In this document: positions 9,992 to 18,970 of the stretch, piece by piece | How the letters are laid out: every line of letters starts with the position of its first letter | Position numbering within the stretch: the first letter of the stretch is position 1 | From: Agromyces sp. H17E-10 | GTDB lineage: Bacteria > Actinomycetota > Actinomycetes > Actinomycetales > Microbacteriaceae | Assembly (NCBI RefSeq): GCF_022919715.1 | Contig: NZ_CP095042.1 | Span: 2,976,001 to 3,040,000, forward strand | Length of the DNA stretch: 64,000 nt | Reading direction: 5' to 3' | Notes under the pieces: generated by a model | The model's database searches: none | Told to the model about the DNA's origin: nothing | Seen by the model: only the letters and a program-made list of their open reading frames with translations | Made by a program: the position numbers and the translations under genes

Positions 9992-11722
9992 ATGGCCAAG
10001 CTCAAGTCGGTGACGCGTTCGCAGAAGCTCGGACCGGAGGAGCGCGACGCCGCGATCGCGCGCCTCAAAGAGAAGGAGCTCGACGTGCTCGTCGTCGGCG
10101 GCGGCATCGTCGGCACCGGCTCGGCGCTCGACGCGGTCACCCGCGGGCTCTCGACCGGCCTGCTCGAGGCCCGCGACTGGGGCTCGGGCACGTCGAGCCG
10201 TTCGTCGAAGCTCGTGCACGGCGGCATCCGCTACCTCGAGCAGCTCGACTTCCGGCTCGTGCGCGAGGCGCTCATCGAGCGCGGACTGCTGCTGCAGCGC
10301 ATCGCGCCGCACCTGGTCAAGCCCGTGCGGTTCCTCTACCCGCTGAAGAAGCGCGTCTTCGAGCGCTTCTACGTCGGCGCGGGCATGATGCTCTACGACA
10401 TCTTCAGCTACACGGGCGGGCGTCCGCCCGGGGTCCCGCACCACCGGCACCTCTCCAAGCGACAGGTCATGCGCGCCATCCCGTCGCTCTCGAAGGATGC
10501 CCTCGTCGGCGGCCTCACGTACTACGACGCCCAGGTCGACGACGCCCGCTATGTCGCATCCCTCGCCCGCACCGCGAGCTTCTACGGCGCCCACGTCGCG
10601 AGCCGCGTGAAGGTGGAGGGCTTCATCAAGGTCGGCGAGCGCGTCGTCGGCGTCCGGGCGCACGACCTGCAGAACGACGAGCACTTCGAGATCCGCGCGA
10701 AGCAGGTCGTGAACGCGACGGGCGTCTGGACGGACGACACGCAGCGCATGGTCGGCGAACGCGGCACCTTCAAGGTGCGCGCGTCGAAGGGCATCCACCT
10801 CGTCGTGCCGCGCGACCGCATCCAATCGGCGATGGGCATGATCTTCCGCACCGAGAAGAGCGTGCTCTTCGTCATCCCGTGGGGCCGGCACTGGCTCATC
10901 GGCACGACCGACACCGACTGGAACCTCGACAAGGCGCACCCGGCGGCGACCGCGGCCGACATCGACTACCTGCTCGAGCACGTGAACCGGGTGCTCGCGG
11001 TGCCGCTCACGCGCGAAGACGTCGAGGGCGTCTACGCCGGGCTCCGGCCGCTGCTCGCCGGCGAGAGCGACCAGACCTCGAAGCTCTCGCGCGAGCACCT
11101 CGTCGCGCACACGGTGCCCGGCCTCGTCGTCATCGCCGGCGGCAAGTGGACCACCTACCGGGTGATGGCGAAGGACGCGATCGACGCCGCCGTCGACGCG
11201 CTCGACGGCAAGGTGCCGGCGTCGACCACGCAGGACATCCCGCTGCTCGGCGCCGAGGGCTACCAGGCGGCGTGGAACAAGCGCGGCAAGATCGCCCGCG
11301 CGTTCGACGTGCACAAGGTGCGCATCGAGCACCTGCTGAACCGCTACGGCACGCTCACCGATGAGCTGCTCGACCTCATCCGCAACGACCCCGAGCTCGG
11401 CGAACCGCTGCCGGGCGCCGACGACTACCTCGCCGCCGAGGTCGTCTACGCCGCGTCCCACGAGGGCGCGCTGCACCTCGACGACGTGCTCGCCCGCCGC
11501 ACCCGCATCTCGATCGAGGCGTGGGACCGCGGCGTCTCGGCGGCCCCCGTCGCGGCGAAGCTCATGGGCAGGGTGCTCGGCTGGGACGAGGCGCGTGAGA
11601 CGCTCGAGGTCGAGCGCTACCTGCAGCGGGTCGCGGCCGAGCGCGCCTCGCAGGAGCAGCCCGATGACGAGTCCGCCGACCGGGTGCGGCTCGAGGCGCC
11701 CGACATCGTGAAGGTCGATTGA
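9992..11722 (+). CDS. glpD: Aerobic glycerol-3-phosphate dehydrogenase
   Basis: FAD enzyme, 576 residues, that oxidises sn-glycerol 3-phosphate to dihydroxyacetone phosphate and passes electrons to the quinone pool at the membrane. The dinucleotide-binding motif VLVVGGGIVGTG spans about residues 32-43, followed by the GlpD signature SGTSSRSSKLVHGGIRYLEQ. ARDW and the C-terminal GlpD-C domain (DIPLLGAEGY onward) are also present. It stands alone rather than with glpF or glpK. The glycerophosphodiesterase at 17921 could supply its substrate. Confidence 0.95.
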   Translation: MAKLKSVTRSQKLGPEERDAAIARLKEKELDVLVVGGGIVGTGSALDAVTRGLSTGLLEARDWGSGTSSRSSKLVHGGIRYLEQLDFRLVREALIERGLLLQRIAPHLVKPVRFLYPLKKRVFERFYVGAGMMLYDIFSYTGGRPPGVPHHRHLSKRQVMRAIPSLSKDALVGGLTYYDAQVDDARYVASLARTASFYGAHVASRVKVEGFIKVGERVVGVRAHDLQNDEHFEIRAKQVVNATGVWTDDTQRMVGERGTFKVRASKGIHLVVPRDRIQSAMGMIFRTEKSVLFVIPWGRHWLIGTTDTDWNLDKAHPAATAADIDYLLEHVNRVLAVPLTREDVEGVYAGLRPLLAGESDQTSKLSREHLVAHTVPGLVVIAGGKWTTYRVMAKDAIDAAVDALDGKVPASTTQDIPLLGAEGYQAAWNKRGKIARAFDVHKVRIEHLLNRYGTLTDELLDLIRNDPELGEPLPGADDYLAAEVVYAASHEGALHLDDVLARRTRISIEAWDRGVSAAPVAAKLMGRVLGWDEARETLEVERYLQRVAAERASQEQPDDESADRVRLEAPDIVKVD

Positions 11723-11735
11723 GCCTGCCCCGTTC

Positions 11736-11769
11736 GGGTCTCGGTGGGCTTCGCGCCTCGACCACCGGG
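11736..11769. repeat. Dispersed intergenic repeat (REP-like), half copy
   Basis: GGGTCTCGGTGGGCTTCGCG...CTCGACCACCGGG between glpD and the SURF1 gene matches the second arm of the element at 21289-21322 (GGGTCTCGATACGCTGCGCT...CTCGACCACCGGG), with differences only in the middle. Confidence 0.55.
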
Positions 11770-11787
11770 TTCACAGCCGCGCGCGGG

Positions 11788-11793
11788 TAGGCT
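11788..11793 (+). promoter_or_regulatory. -10 element TAGGCT before the SURF1 gene
   Basis: TAGGCT is followed by 8 nt and GTG 11802. It belongs to the recurring leaderless or nearly leaderless promoter class and supports GTG 11802 over the TTG at 11793, which overlaps the element. Confidence 0.5.
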
Positions 11794-11801
11794 TGTCGAT
11801 C

Positions 11802-12632
11802 GTGTCCGCCGACTCACGCCGCGCCGTCGTGCGCATGATGCTGCGCCCGCGCTGGATCGCCGCGCTCCTCGCCGCGCTCGCCGTCGCCGCGGGCTTCGCC
11901 CTCCTCGGCCAGTGGCAGATCGAGCGCGCCGTCGAGCAGGCGGTCGTCGTCGAACGGCCGACCGAGAAGGTGGTGCCGTTCGACGGCGTCGCCGAACCCG
12001 ACGCGCCGACCCGCCAGGTGTCGACCGCCCAACGCGTCGAGGTCACCGGCACCTACGTGCCGGGTGACACGGTCATCGTCGAGGGTCGGCTCAACGAGGG
12101 CGTCCTCGGCTACTGGGCGGTCGCCCACCTCGAGGTCGCGGATGCCCCGGCCGGAGGCATCCCGATCGCCCTCGGCTGGGCGCCCGACGAGCAGCAGGTG
12201 CGTGCCGCGATCGACGAGTTCGAGGCGGGGCTCGACGGCACGTCGCAGGTGAGCATCGTCGGCCGGTTCCTGCCGAGCGAGGCGCCGGTCGCACCCGACG
12301 CCGACGCCGATCCGTTCACGATGACGACGGTGGCGTCGGCCCAACTCGTGAACCTGTGGGCCGACTACGACGACAAGCCGGCCTACTTCGGCTACATCAC
12401 GGCCGCTGAGCCCGTCGCCGGGCTCGACGCGATCTCGTCGCCGCCGCCCGAGCAGACGGCCGAGCTCAACTGGCTGAACGTCTTCTACGCGGTGGAGTGG
12501 GCGGTGTTCGCGGGCTTCGCGATCTACCTCTGGTACCGGCTCGTGCGCGACGCGGTCGAACGCGAGCGCGACGAGGCCGAGGCGACAGCCGGCGCCGGAT
12601 CACCCGCCGAAGGCGGCGACGAACTCGGGTGA
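11802..12632 (+). CDS. SURF1-family cytochrome c oxidase assembly protein
   Basis: About 276 residues with the SURF1 layout: one N-terminal membrane helix (about 18-37, RWIAALLAALAVAAGFALLG) followed immediately by GQWQIERA, a large extracytoplasmic domain with the motifs VTGTYVPGDTVIVEGRLNEG and GWAPDEQ, and a C-terminal helix (VFYAVEWAVFAGFAIYLWYR). SURF1 proteins assist heme a insertion or assembly of the aa3 cytochrome oxidase. The start is GTG 11802; TTG 11793 would add three residues. The 3' end overlaps the convergent glyoxalase-fold gene by 33 nt. Confidence 0.87.
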   Translation: MSADSRRAVVRMMLRPRWIAALLAALAVAAGFALLGQWQIERAVEQAVVVERPTEKVVPFDGVAEPDAPTRQVSTAQRVEVTGTYVPGDTVIVEGRLNEGVLGYWAVAHLEVADAPAGGIPIALGWAPDEQQVRAAIDEFEAGLDGTSQVSIVGRFLPSEAPVAPDADADPFTMTTVASAQLVNLWADYDDKPAYFGYITAAEPVAGLDAISSPPPEQTAELNWLNVFYAVEWAVFAGFAIYLWYRLVRDAVERERDEAEATAGAGSPAEGGDELG

Positions 12633-13004
12633 CGGCTCGATCTCGGTGATCACGTCGACGAGCACGCCGCCGGGGTCGCTGACGATCACGTGGCGTTGTC
12701 CGAACGGCTCGCTGCGGAGCGCCTGCACGATCGGCACCCCGGATGCCGCGAGCCGGGCCGCGATCTCGTCGACGTCGTCGACCTCGAGGTTGACGAGCAC
12801 GCCGCGCGCGGCAGCGCCATAGCCCGCCGGAACCGACTCGTGAGCGGGGTCGAGCAGCGCGAGCTCGTGCCCGCCGTCGGGATGCCGCAGGCTCACGTAC
12901 CAGTCGGCCTCGAAGGCGGTGTCGAATCCGAAGTGCTCGCGGTAGAAGCGCGCGCTCGCCGCGACGTCGGTCGAGCCGAGCACGGGGTAGCAACTGAGCA
13001 GCAT
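12600..13004 (-). CDS. Glyoxalase/VOC-superfamily protein
   Basis: 134 residues of the vicinal-oxygen-chelate fold: MLLSCYPVLGSTDVAASARFYREHFGFDT, then the paired segment GVLVNLEVDDVDEIAARLAASGVPI and GQRHVIVSDPGGVLVDVI. Members bind a divalent metal and act as glyoxalases, dioxygenases or drug-binding resistance proteins; the substrate is unknown. ATG 13004 follows GAGGAGG, so the longer upstream frame was rejected. It is divergent from a TetR regulator with two matching operators between them, which suggests direct repression by that regulator and induction by an unknown small molecule. Confidence 0.85.
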   Translation of the reverse strand: MLLSCYPVLGSTDVAASARFYREHFGFDTAFEADWYVSLRHPDGGHELALLDPAHESVPAGYGAAARGVLVNLEVDDVDEIAARLAASGVPIVQALRSEPFGQRHVIVSDPGGVLVDVITEIEPSPEFVAAFGG

Positions 13005-13045
13005 TGAGTTCCTCCTCGGAGTGGTGCCGGGTGCACGCGGAAAAT

Positions 13046-13062
13046 ACATACACACTGTATGT
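13046..13062. promoter_or_regulatory. TetR operator copy 1
   Basis: ACATACACACTGTATGT lies inside the larger perfect inverted repeat ATACATACA-CAC-TGTATGTAT at 13044-13064 (9-bp arms, 3-nt spacer). The same 17-mer recurs, inverted and with two changes, at 13080-13096, so this is a strong operator candidate for the adjacent TetR gene. Confidence 0.75.
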
Positions 13063-13079
13063 ATGTGTCATGATCGGTG

Positions 13080-13096
13080 ACGTACAGTGTGCATGT
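13080..13096. promoter_or_regulatory. TetR operator copy 2
   Basis: Read on the minus strand this is ACATGCACACTGTACGT, matching operator copy 1 at 15 of 17 positions. The two copies are 34 nt apart start to start. This copy lies 16 nt before the TetR start codon, where binding would block its own expression. Confidence 0.7.
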
Positions 13097-13111
13097 CAAC
13101 CGGGAGGGCAC

Positions 13112-13708
13112 GTGGCGACGAAGGCCGAACAGCGCGATCGCACGCGCGCCGAGATCGTGCGCATCGCGACCCGGCGATTCGCCGCCGACGGCTACGCGGG
13201 GGTCGCGCTCGACGACGTGATGAGCGAGGCCGGTCTCACCCGAGGCGCGCTCTACCACCACTTCGGCAGCAAGCGCGGGCTCTTCCAGGCGGTCGTCGAG
13301 CAGGCGCAGCTGGGTGTCGCGAGTGCCGTCGAACAGGCGACGGCCGACCACGACGAGGTGCTCGAGGGGTTCCTCGCCGGCTGCCGGGCGTTCCTCGAGG
13401 CGAGCCTCGCACCCGAGGTCCGTCGCATCCTGCTCGTCGAGGGCCCGGCCGTGCTCGGCTGGGGGGAGTGGCGCGAGGGCGACCTCGAGTCGAGCGTCCG
13501 GTTGCTCGACGAGGGCGTCGCCGAGCTCGCCGCCGCCGGGGTCATCGACGACCGCGCGCTCGACACCGTCGCGACGATGCTGTCGGGGGCGCTCAACGAG
13601 GTCGCGATCGCGAACGCCGGCTCGCCCGAACCCGACCGGGGCATCGACGACGCCGTCGCGATGCTGCGCCGCTTCCTGCTGGGGCTTCGCCCAGCCGACG
13701 CCACGTAG
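13112..13708 (+). CDS. TetR-family transcriptional regulator
   Basis: 198-residue repressor. The N-terminal helix-turn-helix (about residues 32-53, [20 protein letters not shown]) and the following [14 protein letters not shown] are textbook TetR; the C-terminal ligand-binding half is helical ([23 protein letters not shown]). GTG 13112 was chosen because GGGAGG stands 5-6 nt upstream; in-frame upstream codons run through the operators. It is divergent from the glyoxalase-fold gene and probably represses both genes through the two operators. The ligand cannot be predicted. Confidence 0.88.
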   Translation: MATKAEQRDRTRAEIVRIATRRFAADGYAGVALDDVMSEAGLTRGALYHHFGSKRGLFQAVVEQAQLGVASAVEQATADHDEVLEGFLAGCRAFLEASLAPEVRRILLVEGPAVLGWGEWREGDLESSVRLLDEGVAELAAAGVIDDRALDTVATMLSGALNEVAIANAGSPEPDRGIDDAVAMLRRFLLGLRPADAT

Positions 13709-13711
13709 ACT
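13706..13711 (+). promoter_or_regulatory. -10 element TAGACT formed partly by the TetR stop codon
   Basis: TAGACT is 6 nt before ATG 13718, so the DUF3817 transcript is predicted to be leaderless. The first three bases are the stop codon of the TetR gene. Confidence 0.6.
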
Positions 13712-13717
13712 GTACGC

Positions 13718-14236
13718 ATGCCCCTCGAGCCCAAACTCGCCGATCTGCCGCGCATTCGCGGGGCGCTGAAGTTCTACCAGGTGGCCTCGGTCATCACCGG
13801 CGTCATGCTGCTGCTGCTCTGCGCCGAGATGATCGTGAAGTACGTGTTCCACTACGAGCTCTTCGCGTTCGGCCCCAACGGGTTCGTGACCTTCGAACCG
13901 GTGCTCGAGACGGCGTCGGGCCTCGAGTCGACCGGTCAGGGCGTGAACCTCTCGACCGGCATCCTCATCGCCCACGGCTGGTTCTACGTCGTGTACCTCT
14001 TCAGCGACTTCCGCCTCTGGAGCCTCATGCGCTGGCCGTTCACGCGGTTCATCGTGATCGCGCTCGGCGGCATCATCCCGTTCCTCTCGTTCTTCCTCGA
14101 GGCGCGCATCGGGCGCGAGGTGCGCACGTACCTCGACCGGCGCGAAGCCGCGTCCGTCGCCGGCGACGCCGCCGCGGCCCCGGTCACCCCCGAGGCATCC
14201 GACCCCACCCCCGACTCCGTGGAGGCACAGCAGTGA
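13718..14236 (+). CDS. DUF3817-family integral membrane protein
   Basis: 172 residues. The sequence starts with the family-typical [30 protein letters not shown] and shows two further hydrophobic stretches ([18 protein letters not shown] and [24 protein letters not shown]), then a low-complexity tail rich in Ala, Pro and Asp. DUF3817 proteins are common next to guaA in actinobacteria; their function is unknown. Its stop overlaps the guaA GTG, so the two are translationally coupled. Confidence 0.85.
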   Translation: MPLEPKLADLPRIRGALKFYQVASVITGVMLLLLCAEMIVKYVFHYELFAFGPNGFVTFEPVLETASGLESTGQGVNLSTGILIAHGWFYVVYLFSDFRLWSLMRWPFTRFIVIALGGIIPFLSFFLEARIGREVRTYLDRREAASVAGDAAAAPVTPEASDPTPDSVEAQQ

Positions 14237-15831
14237 CCGACCAGCAGACCGAGCAGAGGCCCGTCCTCGTCGTCGACTTCGGCGCGCAGTACGCGCAGCT
14301 GATCGCCCGACGCGTGCGCGAGGCGTCCGTGTACTCCGAGATCGTGCCGCACTCGATCTCGGCCGACGAGGTGCGCGCGAAGAACCCGATCGGCATCGTG
14401 CTGTCGGGCGGGCCCTCGTCGGTGTACGAGCAGGGCGCCCCGCAGCTCGACGAGGAGATCCTCGAGCTCGGCGTGCCGACGCTCGGCATCTGCTACGGCT
14501 TCCAGGTCATGGCGCGCCACTTCGGCGGCGAGGTCGCCGAGACCGGCGCCCGCGAGTACGGCGCGACCGCCGCGAACGTGACGACTGAGCCCGTTGACGG
14601 TGGCTCGGTCAACGCCCTTCTCGTCGACCAGCCCGCCGCGCAGACCGTGTGGATGAGCCACGGCGACTCGGTCGCCCGCGCCCCCGAGGGCTTCGACGTG
14701 CTCGCCTCGACCGAGTCGACCCCGGTCGCCGCGTTCGCGAACGACGAGCGCAAGCTCTACGGCGTGCAGTGGCACCCCGAGGTGAAGCACACGCCGTTCG
14801 GCCAGGGCATCATCGAGAACTTCCTGCACCGGGCAGCCGGCATCCCCGCCGAGTGGAACTCGGGCAACGTCATCGCCGAGCAGGTCGCCCGCATCCGCGA
14901 GCAGGTGGGTGACGCGCGCGTCATCTCCGCGCTCTCGGGCGGCGTCGACTCGGCCGTCTCGACCGCGCTCGTGCAGCGCGCCGTCGGCGACCAGCTCACC
15001 GCGGTCTTCGTCGACCACGGGCTGCTGCGCAAGGGCGAGCGCGAGCAGGTGCAGAACGACTACGTCGCCGCGACCGGCGTGCGTCTCGTCACGATCGACG
15101 CCGAGGACACGTTCCTCGACGCGCTCGCCGGGGTCACCGACCCCGAGGAGAAGCGCAAGATCATCGGCCGCGAGTTCATCCGCGCGTTCGAGGCCGCCGA
15201 GCGCGACCTCATCGCGGAGGCCGCCGCCGACGGCCAGCCCATCAAGTTCCTCGTACAGGGCACGCTGTATCCCGACGTCGTCGAGTCGGGCGGCGGTTCG
15301 GGCACCGCGAACATCAAGAGCCACCACAACGTCGGCGGTCTCCCCGAAGACCTGCAGTTCGAGCTGGTCGAGCCGCTGCGCACCCTCTTCAAGGACGAGG
15401 TGCGCGCGATCGGCCGCGAGTTGGGCCTGCCCGAGGCGATCGTCGGCCGCCAGCCGTTCCCCGGCCCGGGTCTCGGCATCCGCATCGTCGGCGAGGTCAC
15501 CCGCGACCGGCTCGAGCTGCTGCGCGACGCCGACGCGATCGCCCGTGAAGAGCTCACCAAGGCGGGGCTCGACCAGGAGATCTGGCAGTGCCCGGTCGTG
15601 CTGCTCGCCGACGTGCGCTCGGTGGGCGTGCAGGGCGACGGCCGCACCTACGGCCACCCGATCGTGCTGCGCCCCGTCTCCAGCGAAGACGCGATGACCG
15701 CCGACTGGACCCGCCTGCCCTACGACGTGCTCGCGAAGATCTCGAACCGCATCACCAACGAGGTGCGCGAGGTCAACCGCGTCGTGCTCGACGTCACGTC
15801 GAAGCCGCCGGGGACCATCGAGTGGGAGTGA
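14233..15831 (+). CDS. guaA: GMP synthase (glutamine-hydrolysing)
   Basis: 532 residues. It aminates XMP to GMP using glutamine and ATP, the step after guaB. The N-terminal class I amidotransferase has the nucleophile in LGICYGFQV (about Cys87) and the His-Glu pair in WHPEVKHT. The ATP-pyrophosphatase domain has the P-loop SGGVDSAVS, and the C-terminal dimerisation domain ends with [18 protein letters not shown]. The GTG start at 14233 overlaps the DUF3817 stop codon and has GGAGG upstream. A longer open frame upstream is an artefact. Confidence 0.97.
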   Translation: MTDQQTEQRPVLVVDFGAQYAQLIARRVREASVYSEIVPHSISADEVRAKNPIGIVLSGGPSSVYEQGAPQLDEEILELGVPTLGICYGFQVMARHFGGEVAETGAREYGATAANVTTEPVDGGSVNALLVDQPAAQTVWMSHGDSVARAPEGFDVLASTESTPVAAFANDERKLYGVQWHPEVKHTPFGQGIIENFLHRAAGIPAEWNSGNVIAEQVARIREQVGDARVISALSGGVDSAVSTALVQRAVGDQLTAVFVDHGLLRKGEREQVQNDYVAATGVRLVTIDAEDTFLDALAGVTDPEEKRKIIGREFIRAFEAAERDLIAEAAADGQPIKFLVQGTLYPDVVESGGGSGTANIKSHHNVGGLPEDLQFELVEPLRTLFKDEVRAIGRELGLPEAIVGRQPFPGPGLGIRIVGEVTRDRLELLRDADAIAREELTKAGLDQEIWQCPVVLLADVRSVGVQGDGRTYGHPIVLRPVSSEDAMTADWTRLPYDVLAKISNRITNEVREVNRVVLDVTSKPPGTIEWE

Positions 15832-15846
15832 TCACTCCCTGACGTG

Positions 15847-15870
15847 AACGGCCGCCTTCGGGCGGCCGTT
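15847..15870. terminator. Hairpin terminator after guaA
   Basis: AACGGCCGCC-TTCG-GGCGGCCGTT is a perfect 10-bp stem with a stable UUCG tetraloop, 15 nt after the guaA stop. There is no long T-run, as is common in high-GC actinobacteria. Confidence 0.8.
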
Positions 15871-15922
15871 CGTCGTTCCGGCGCCGGCGTGACGAGCAGT
15901 GCCGCATTTCGGAACGGGCTGC

Positions 15923-15928
15923 CAGACT
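15923..15928 (+). promoter_or_regulatory. -10 element CAGACT of the lactate dehydrogenase leaderless promoter
   Basis: CAGACT is followed by exactly 6 nt (GGCGGC) and ATG 15935. The sequence is nearly identical to the promoters at 32300 and 61852. Confidence 0.6.
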
Positions 15929-15934
15929 GGCGGC

Positions 15935-16882
15935 ATGGGTGTCGTCGAGAACAGCAAGCTGACCGTCGTCGGGGCCGGGGCGGTGGGGTCGAGCCTCGCC
16001 TACGCCGCGCTCATCAGGGACTCGGCGGCCGAGGTCGCCCTGTACGACATCGCGGCCGAGAAGGTCGAGGCCGAGGTGCTCGACCTCGCCCACGGCACCC
16101 AGTTCACGCGATCGCGGGTCGTCGGCGGCGCCGACCTGGCCGTCGTCGAGGGCTCGCACGTCATCGTCGTCACCGCCGGTGCGAAGCAGGAGCCGGGCCA
16201 GACGCGCATGGATCTCGCCGCGACGAACGTCGGCATCCTCGAGCGACTGCTGCCTGCGCTGCTCGAGCGCGCGCCCGGTGCCGTCGTCATCCTCGTGACG
16301 AACCCCGTCGACGTGCTCACGGTCGCGGCGCAGCGCATCACGGGACTGCCGCCCGAGCGGGTGTTCGGCTCGGGGACCGTGCTCGACACGTCGCGCCTGC
16401 GCTGGCTCCTCGCCGAACGTGCGGGCGTCTCGACGTCGAGCGTGCACGCGAACATCGTCGGCGAGCACGGCGACACCGAGTTCCCGCTCTGGTCGGAGGC
16501 GCGCATCGGGCCGGTGCCGATCCTCGACTGGCGGGGCGGCGACCGGTTCACGGCTGACGAGCTCGACCGCATCGCCCGTGAGGTGCGCGATGCGGCATAC
16601 ACGGTCATCCGCGGCAAGGGCGCCACGAACTACGCGATCGGGCTCACCGGCGCCCGCATCGTCGAGGCCGTGCTGCGTGACGAGCACGCCGTGCTCCCCG
16701 TGAGCACCGTGCACGGACCCGCGATCCCCGAGCTCGAGGGCGTCGCGCTGTCGCTGCCGAGCGTCGTCGACGGCGAGGGCGCCCGGCCGATCGTCGGCAC
16801 GCCGTTCTCCGAGCGCGAGCGCGCCCAGCTCGCGGCATCCGCCGACGCGATCAGGGCGGCCGCGGCGGCGTTCGGGTACTGA
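15935..16882 (+). CDS. ldh: L-lactate dehydrogenase
   Basis: 315 residues. Interconverts pyruvate and L-lactate with NAD(H). The Rossmann motif [14 protein letters not shown] lies near the N-terminus; the active-site loop reads [12 protein letters not shown], where Gln at the specificity position points to lactate rather than malate (which has Arg). The proton-relay His is in [15 protein letters not shown] 15935 was taken because it follows the promoter by 6 nt. It is convergent with the Bax-inhibitor-like gene, with a shared terminator between them. Confidence 0.92.
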   Translation: MGVVENSKLTVVGAGAVGSSLAYAALIRDSAAEVALYDIAAEKVEAEVLDLAHGTQFTRSRVVGGADLAVVEGSHVIVVTAGAKQEPGQTRMDLAATNVGILERLLPALLERAPGAVVILVTNPVDVLTVAAQRITGLPPERVFGSGTVLDTSRLRWLLAERAGVSTSSVHANIVGEHGDTEFPLWSEARIGPVPILDWRGGDRFTADELDRIAREVRDAAYTVIRGKGATNYAIGLTGARIVEAVLRDEHAVLPVSTVHGPAIPELEGVALSLPSVVDGEGARPIVGTPFSERERAQLAASADAIRAAAAAFGY

Positions 16883-16895
16883 GCTCCGAACGCCG

Positions 16896-16927
16896 AACGG
16901 CCGCCCCCTCCGAGAGGGACGGCCGTT
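16896..16927. terminator. Bidirectional terminator between ldh and the Bax-inhibitor-like gene
   Basis: AACGGCCG at 16896 and CGGCCGTT at 16920 form the outer arms; the intervening CCCCTCCGAGAGGG can extend the stem. It sits between two convergent genes and reads as a hairpin from either side. Confidence 0.75.
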
Positions 16928-16944
16928 TCGAAGTGCGCGAGACG

Positions 16945-17751
16945 CTAGTTGCGCGCGATGGCGAGCATGCGCAGGATCTCGAGGTAGAGCCAGATGACGG
17001 TGACCATGATGCCGAAGACGCCGGTCCACTCGTACTTCTTCGGGGCGCGGTTGCGCACGCCCTGCTGGATGAAGTCGAAGTCGAGCACGAGCGAGTACGC
17101 CGCCATGATCACGACGAGCACGCCGAGGATGAGCCCGAGGGGGATGCCGGCGATCTCCGTGCCGCGAAGGCCCCACGGGTTGCTGTTCACGCCGAAGACC
17201 ATGAGGCCCCAGTTCACGAGCGAGAACACGAGGTACCCGACCATCGCGATGAGGAAGACCTTGGTCGCCTTCTTCGACGCGCGGATCTTGCCCGAGGCGA
17301 AGAGCGCGAGGGTCACGCCGAACACGACGAGCGTCGCGAGCACGGCCTGTGCGACGATGCCGCCGCCGAACGACAGCTCGTACCAGGCCGAGATGCCGCC
17401 GACGAAGACGCCCTGCACGGCCGAGTAGGCGAGGATCAGCGCGGGCGACGGCTCGCGCTTGAAGACGTTGACGAGCGCGAGCACGAAGCCGACGATGCCC
17501 GCGCCGACCCAGAGGAAGGGCAGGGTGTCGAGCGTCAGCCAGCCGATCGCGGCGCCGACGAGCAGCAGGCCGAAGCCCGCGACGGACTTCGCGATCGTCG
17601 TCTCGACGGCCATCGTCTCGCCGGCGGGCGGGGTCGCCGGCTGGTTGTACATCTCCTGCAGCTGCTGGGCCGAGATGTCTTGCGCTGCGGCCACGGCTCC
17701 CTGCTGCGAGAAGGCGGAGTTCCGCGAGAATGCGGGATTGTCGAGAGCCAT
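16945..17751 (-). CDS. Bax inhibitor-1/YccA-family membrane protein
   Basis: 268 residues with about seven hydrophobic segments after a 60-residue polar N-terminus (MALDNPAFSRNSAFSQQG, found in actinobacterial members). The core reads AYSAVQGVFVGGISAWYE and ends MAAYSLVLDFDFIQQGVRNRAPKKYEW, with the conserved acidic residues thought to form the pH-sensing pair in this family. Bacterial homologues behave as Ca2+-leak channels or modulators of membrane proteases; the role here is unknown. Single gene. Confidence 0.88.
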   Translation of the reverse strand: MALDNPAFSRNSAFSQQGAVAAAQDISAQQLQEMYNQPATPPAGETMAVETTIAKSVAGFGLLLVGAAIGWLTLDTLPFLWVGAGIVGFVLALVNVFKREPSPALILAYSAVQGVFVGGISAWYELSFGGGIVAQAVLATLVVFGVTLALFASGKIRASKKATKVFLIAMVGYLVFSLVNWGLMVFGVNSNPWGLRGTEIAGIPLGLILGVLVVIMAAYSLVLDFDFIQQGVRNRAPKKYEWTGVFGIMVTVIWLYLEILRMLAIARN

Positions 17752-17908
17752 GGGTTCCTCTGCTTTCGGCTGTCGTCGGATGCGGGGGATCGGCGACCGG
17801 ATGCGGCATCCGTGCCAGGTAACAAACCTATCGGATGTGTTCGAGACAACGCCGAGAGTTCTCGCGGAATTCCGCCGCGACCGGGCCGGCGGCCGGCGGG
17901 TCGGTCGT

Positions 17909-17914
17909 TAGTCT
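17909..17914 (+). promoter_or_regulatory. -10 element TAGTCT of a leaderless promoter
   Basis: TAGTCT is 6 nt before ATG 17921 of the glycerophosphodiesterase gene, and there is no ribosome-binding site. Confidence 0.58.
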
Positions 17915-17920
17915 GGGCAG

Positions 17921-18967
17921 ATGCAGCCCGTGAAGGCCCGCCGCCCGCTCGTCATCGGACACCGCGGCGCCCCGGGCTACCGACCGGAGCACACCCGCTC
18001 GTCGTACGAGCTCGCCTTCGCGCTCGGCGCCGACGCGGTCGAGCCCGACATCGTGTCGACCCGCGACGGCGTGCTCGTGCTGCGGCACGAGAACGAGATC
18101 TCGGGCACCACGGATGTCGCGTCCCGGCCCGAGTTCGCGGGCCGGCGCACGACGCGCGAGGTCGATGGCTCCCCGCTCACGGGGTGGTTCACCGAGGACT
18201 TCACGTGGGCCGAGCTCGCGACCCTGCGCGCCCGCGAACGACTGGGTTCGCTGCGGCCGGCGAGCGCGAGCTTCGACGGGCGCTACCCGGTGATCCGGTT
18301 GCGCGACCTGTTCGAACTGATCGACACGGCCGCCGACGAGCAGCGCCGCATGATCCGCATGGTCGCCGAGTTCAAGCACGCCGCCCACTTCGCCGCGATC
18401 GGGCTGCCGCTCGACGAACTCTTCGCCGCCGAGCTCGCGGCGGCGGGCTGGGGCTCGGGCGACGAACGGCTGATCATGGAGGCGTTCGAGCCCACCCTGC
18501 TCGACCGGCTCGCGGCGCGAGGCATCCGCGGCAGGCGCATCGCGCTCATCGAGAACTCGGGCAGCCCCTGGGACCTCGTGCTCGCGCAGGGCCGCCGCGC
18601 GCCCCGGTACGACGATCTCGTCACCGCCGACGGCCTCGCCGGGCTGACGGGCCGGTTCGACGGTGTCAGCGTCGGCAAGGGCCGGCTCGTCGGCCCTGAC
18701 CCGAAACGGCGGGGGGATGCCTCGGCGCCGCCGTTGCGCGGAGCCGCCCTCGTCTCGACCGCGCATGCCGCAGGACTCGAGGTCTACACGTGGACGCTCA
18801 GGCCCGAGAACCGCTTCCTCACGGCGGCGAGGCGGCGCGGTTCCGCTCGAGCCGGTTACGGCGACTGGGCGGGGGAGTTCGCCGACGTGCTCGCGACGGG
18901 CGTCGACGGCGTCTTCGTCGACCATCCCGACCTCGGGGTGGAGGCGCGAGCCGACTTCACGGCGTGA
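17921..18967 (+). CDS. Glycerophosphodiester phosphodiesterase
   Basis: 348 residues, no signal peptide, so probably cytosolic. Hydrolyses glycerophosphodiesters to glycerol 3-phosphate and an alcohol. The catalytic and metal ligands of the GDPD barrel are visible: HRG (14-16), PEHT (22-25, usually PENT), VEPDI with Glu41 and Asp43, and the His of LVLRHENEI. The later barrel strands YTWTLRPENRF and GVDGVFVDHPDLGV are also present. It is longer than the 240-residue minimal enzyme because of an insertion around residues 65-110. Its product could feed glpD. Confidence 0.92.
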   Translation: MQPVKARRPLVIGHRGAPGYRPEHTRSSYELAFALGADAVEPDIVSTRDGVLVLRHENEISGTTDVASRPEFAGRRTTREVDGSPLTGWFTEDFTWAELATLRARERLGSLRPASASFDGRYPVIRLRDLFELIDTAADEQRRMIRMVAEFKHAAHFAAIGLPLDELFAAELAAAGWGSGDERLIMEAFEPTLLDRLAARGIRGRRIALIENSGSPWDLVLAQGRRAPRYDDLVTADGLAGLTGRFDGVSVGKGRLVGPDPKRRGDASAPPLRGAALVSTAHAAGLEVYTWTLRPENRFLTAARRRGSARAGYGDWAGEFADVLATGVDGVFVDHPDLGVEARADFTA

Positions 18968-18970
18968 CGT

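Noticed and set aside
12466..13071. Minus-strand open frame of 201 codons over the glyoxalase-fold gene
   Set aside because: Arg-rich shadow that runs through the operators; the VOC-family frame is clearly the coding one.
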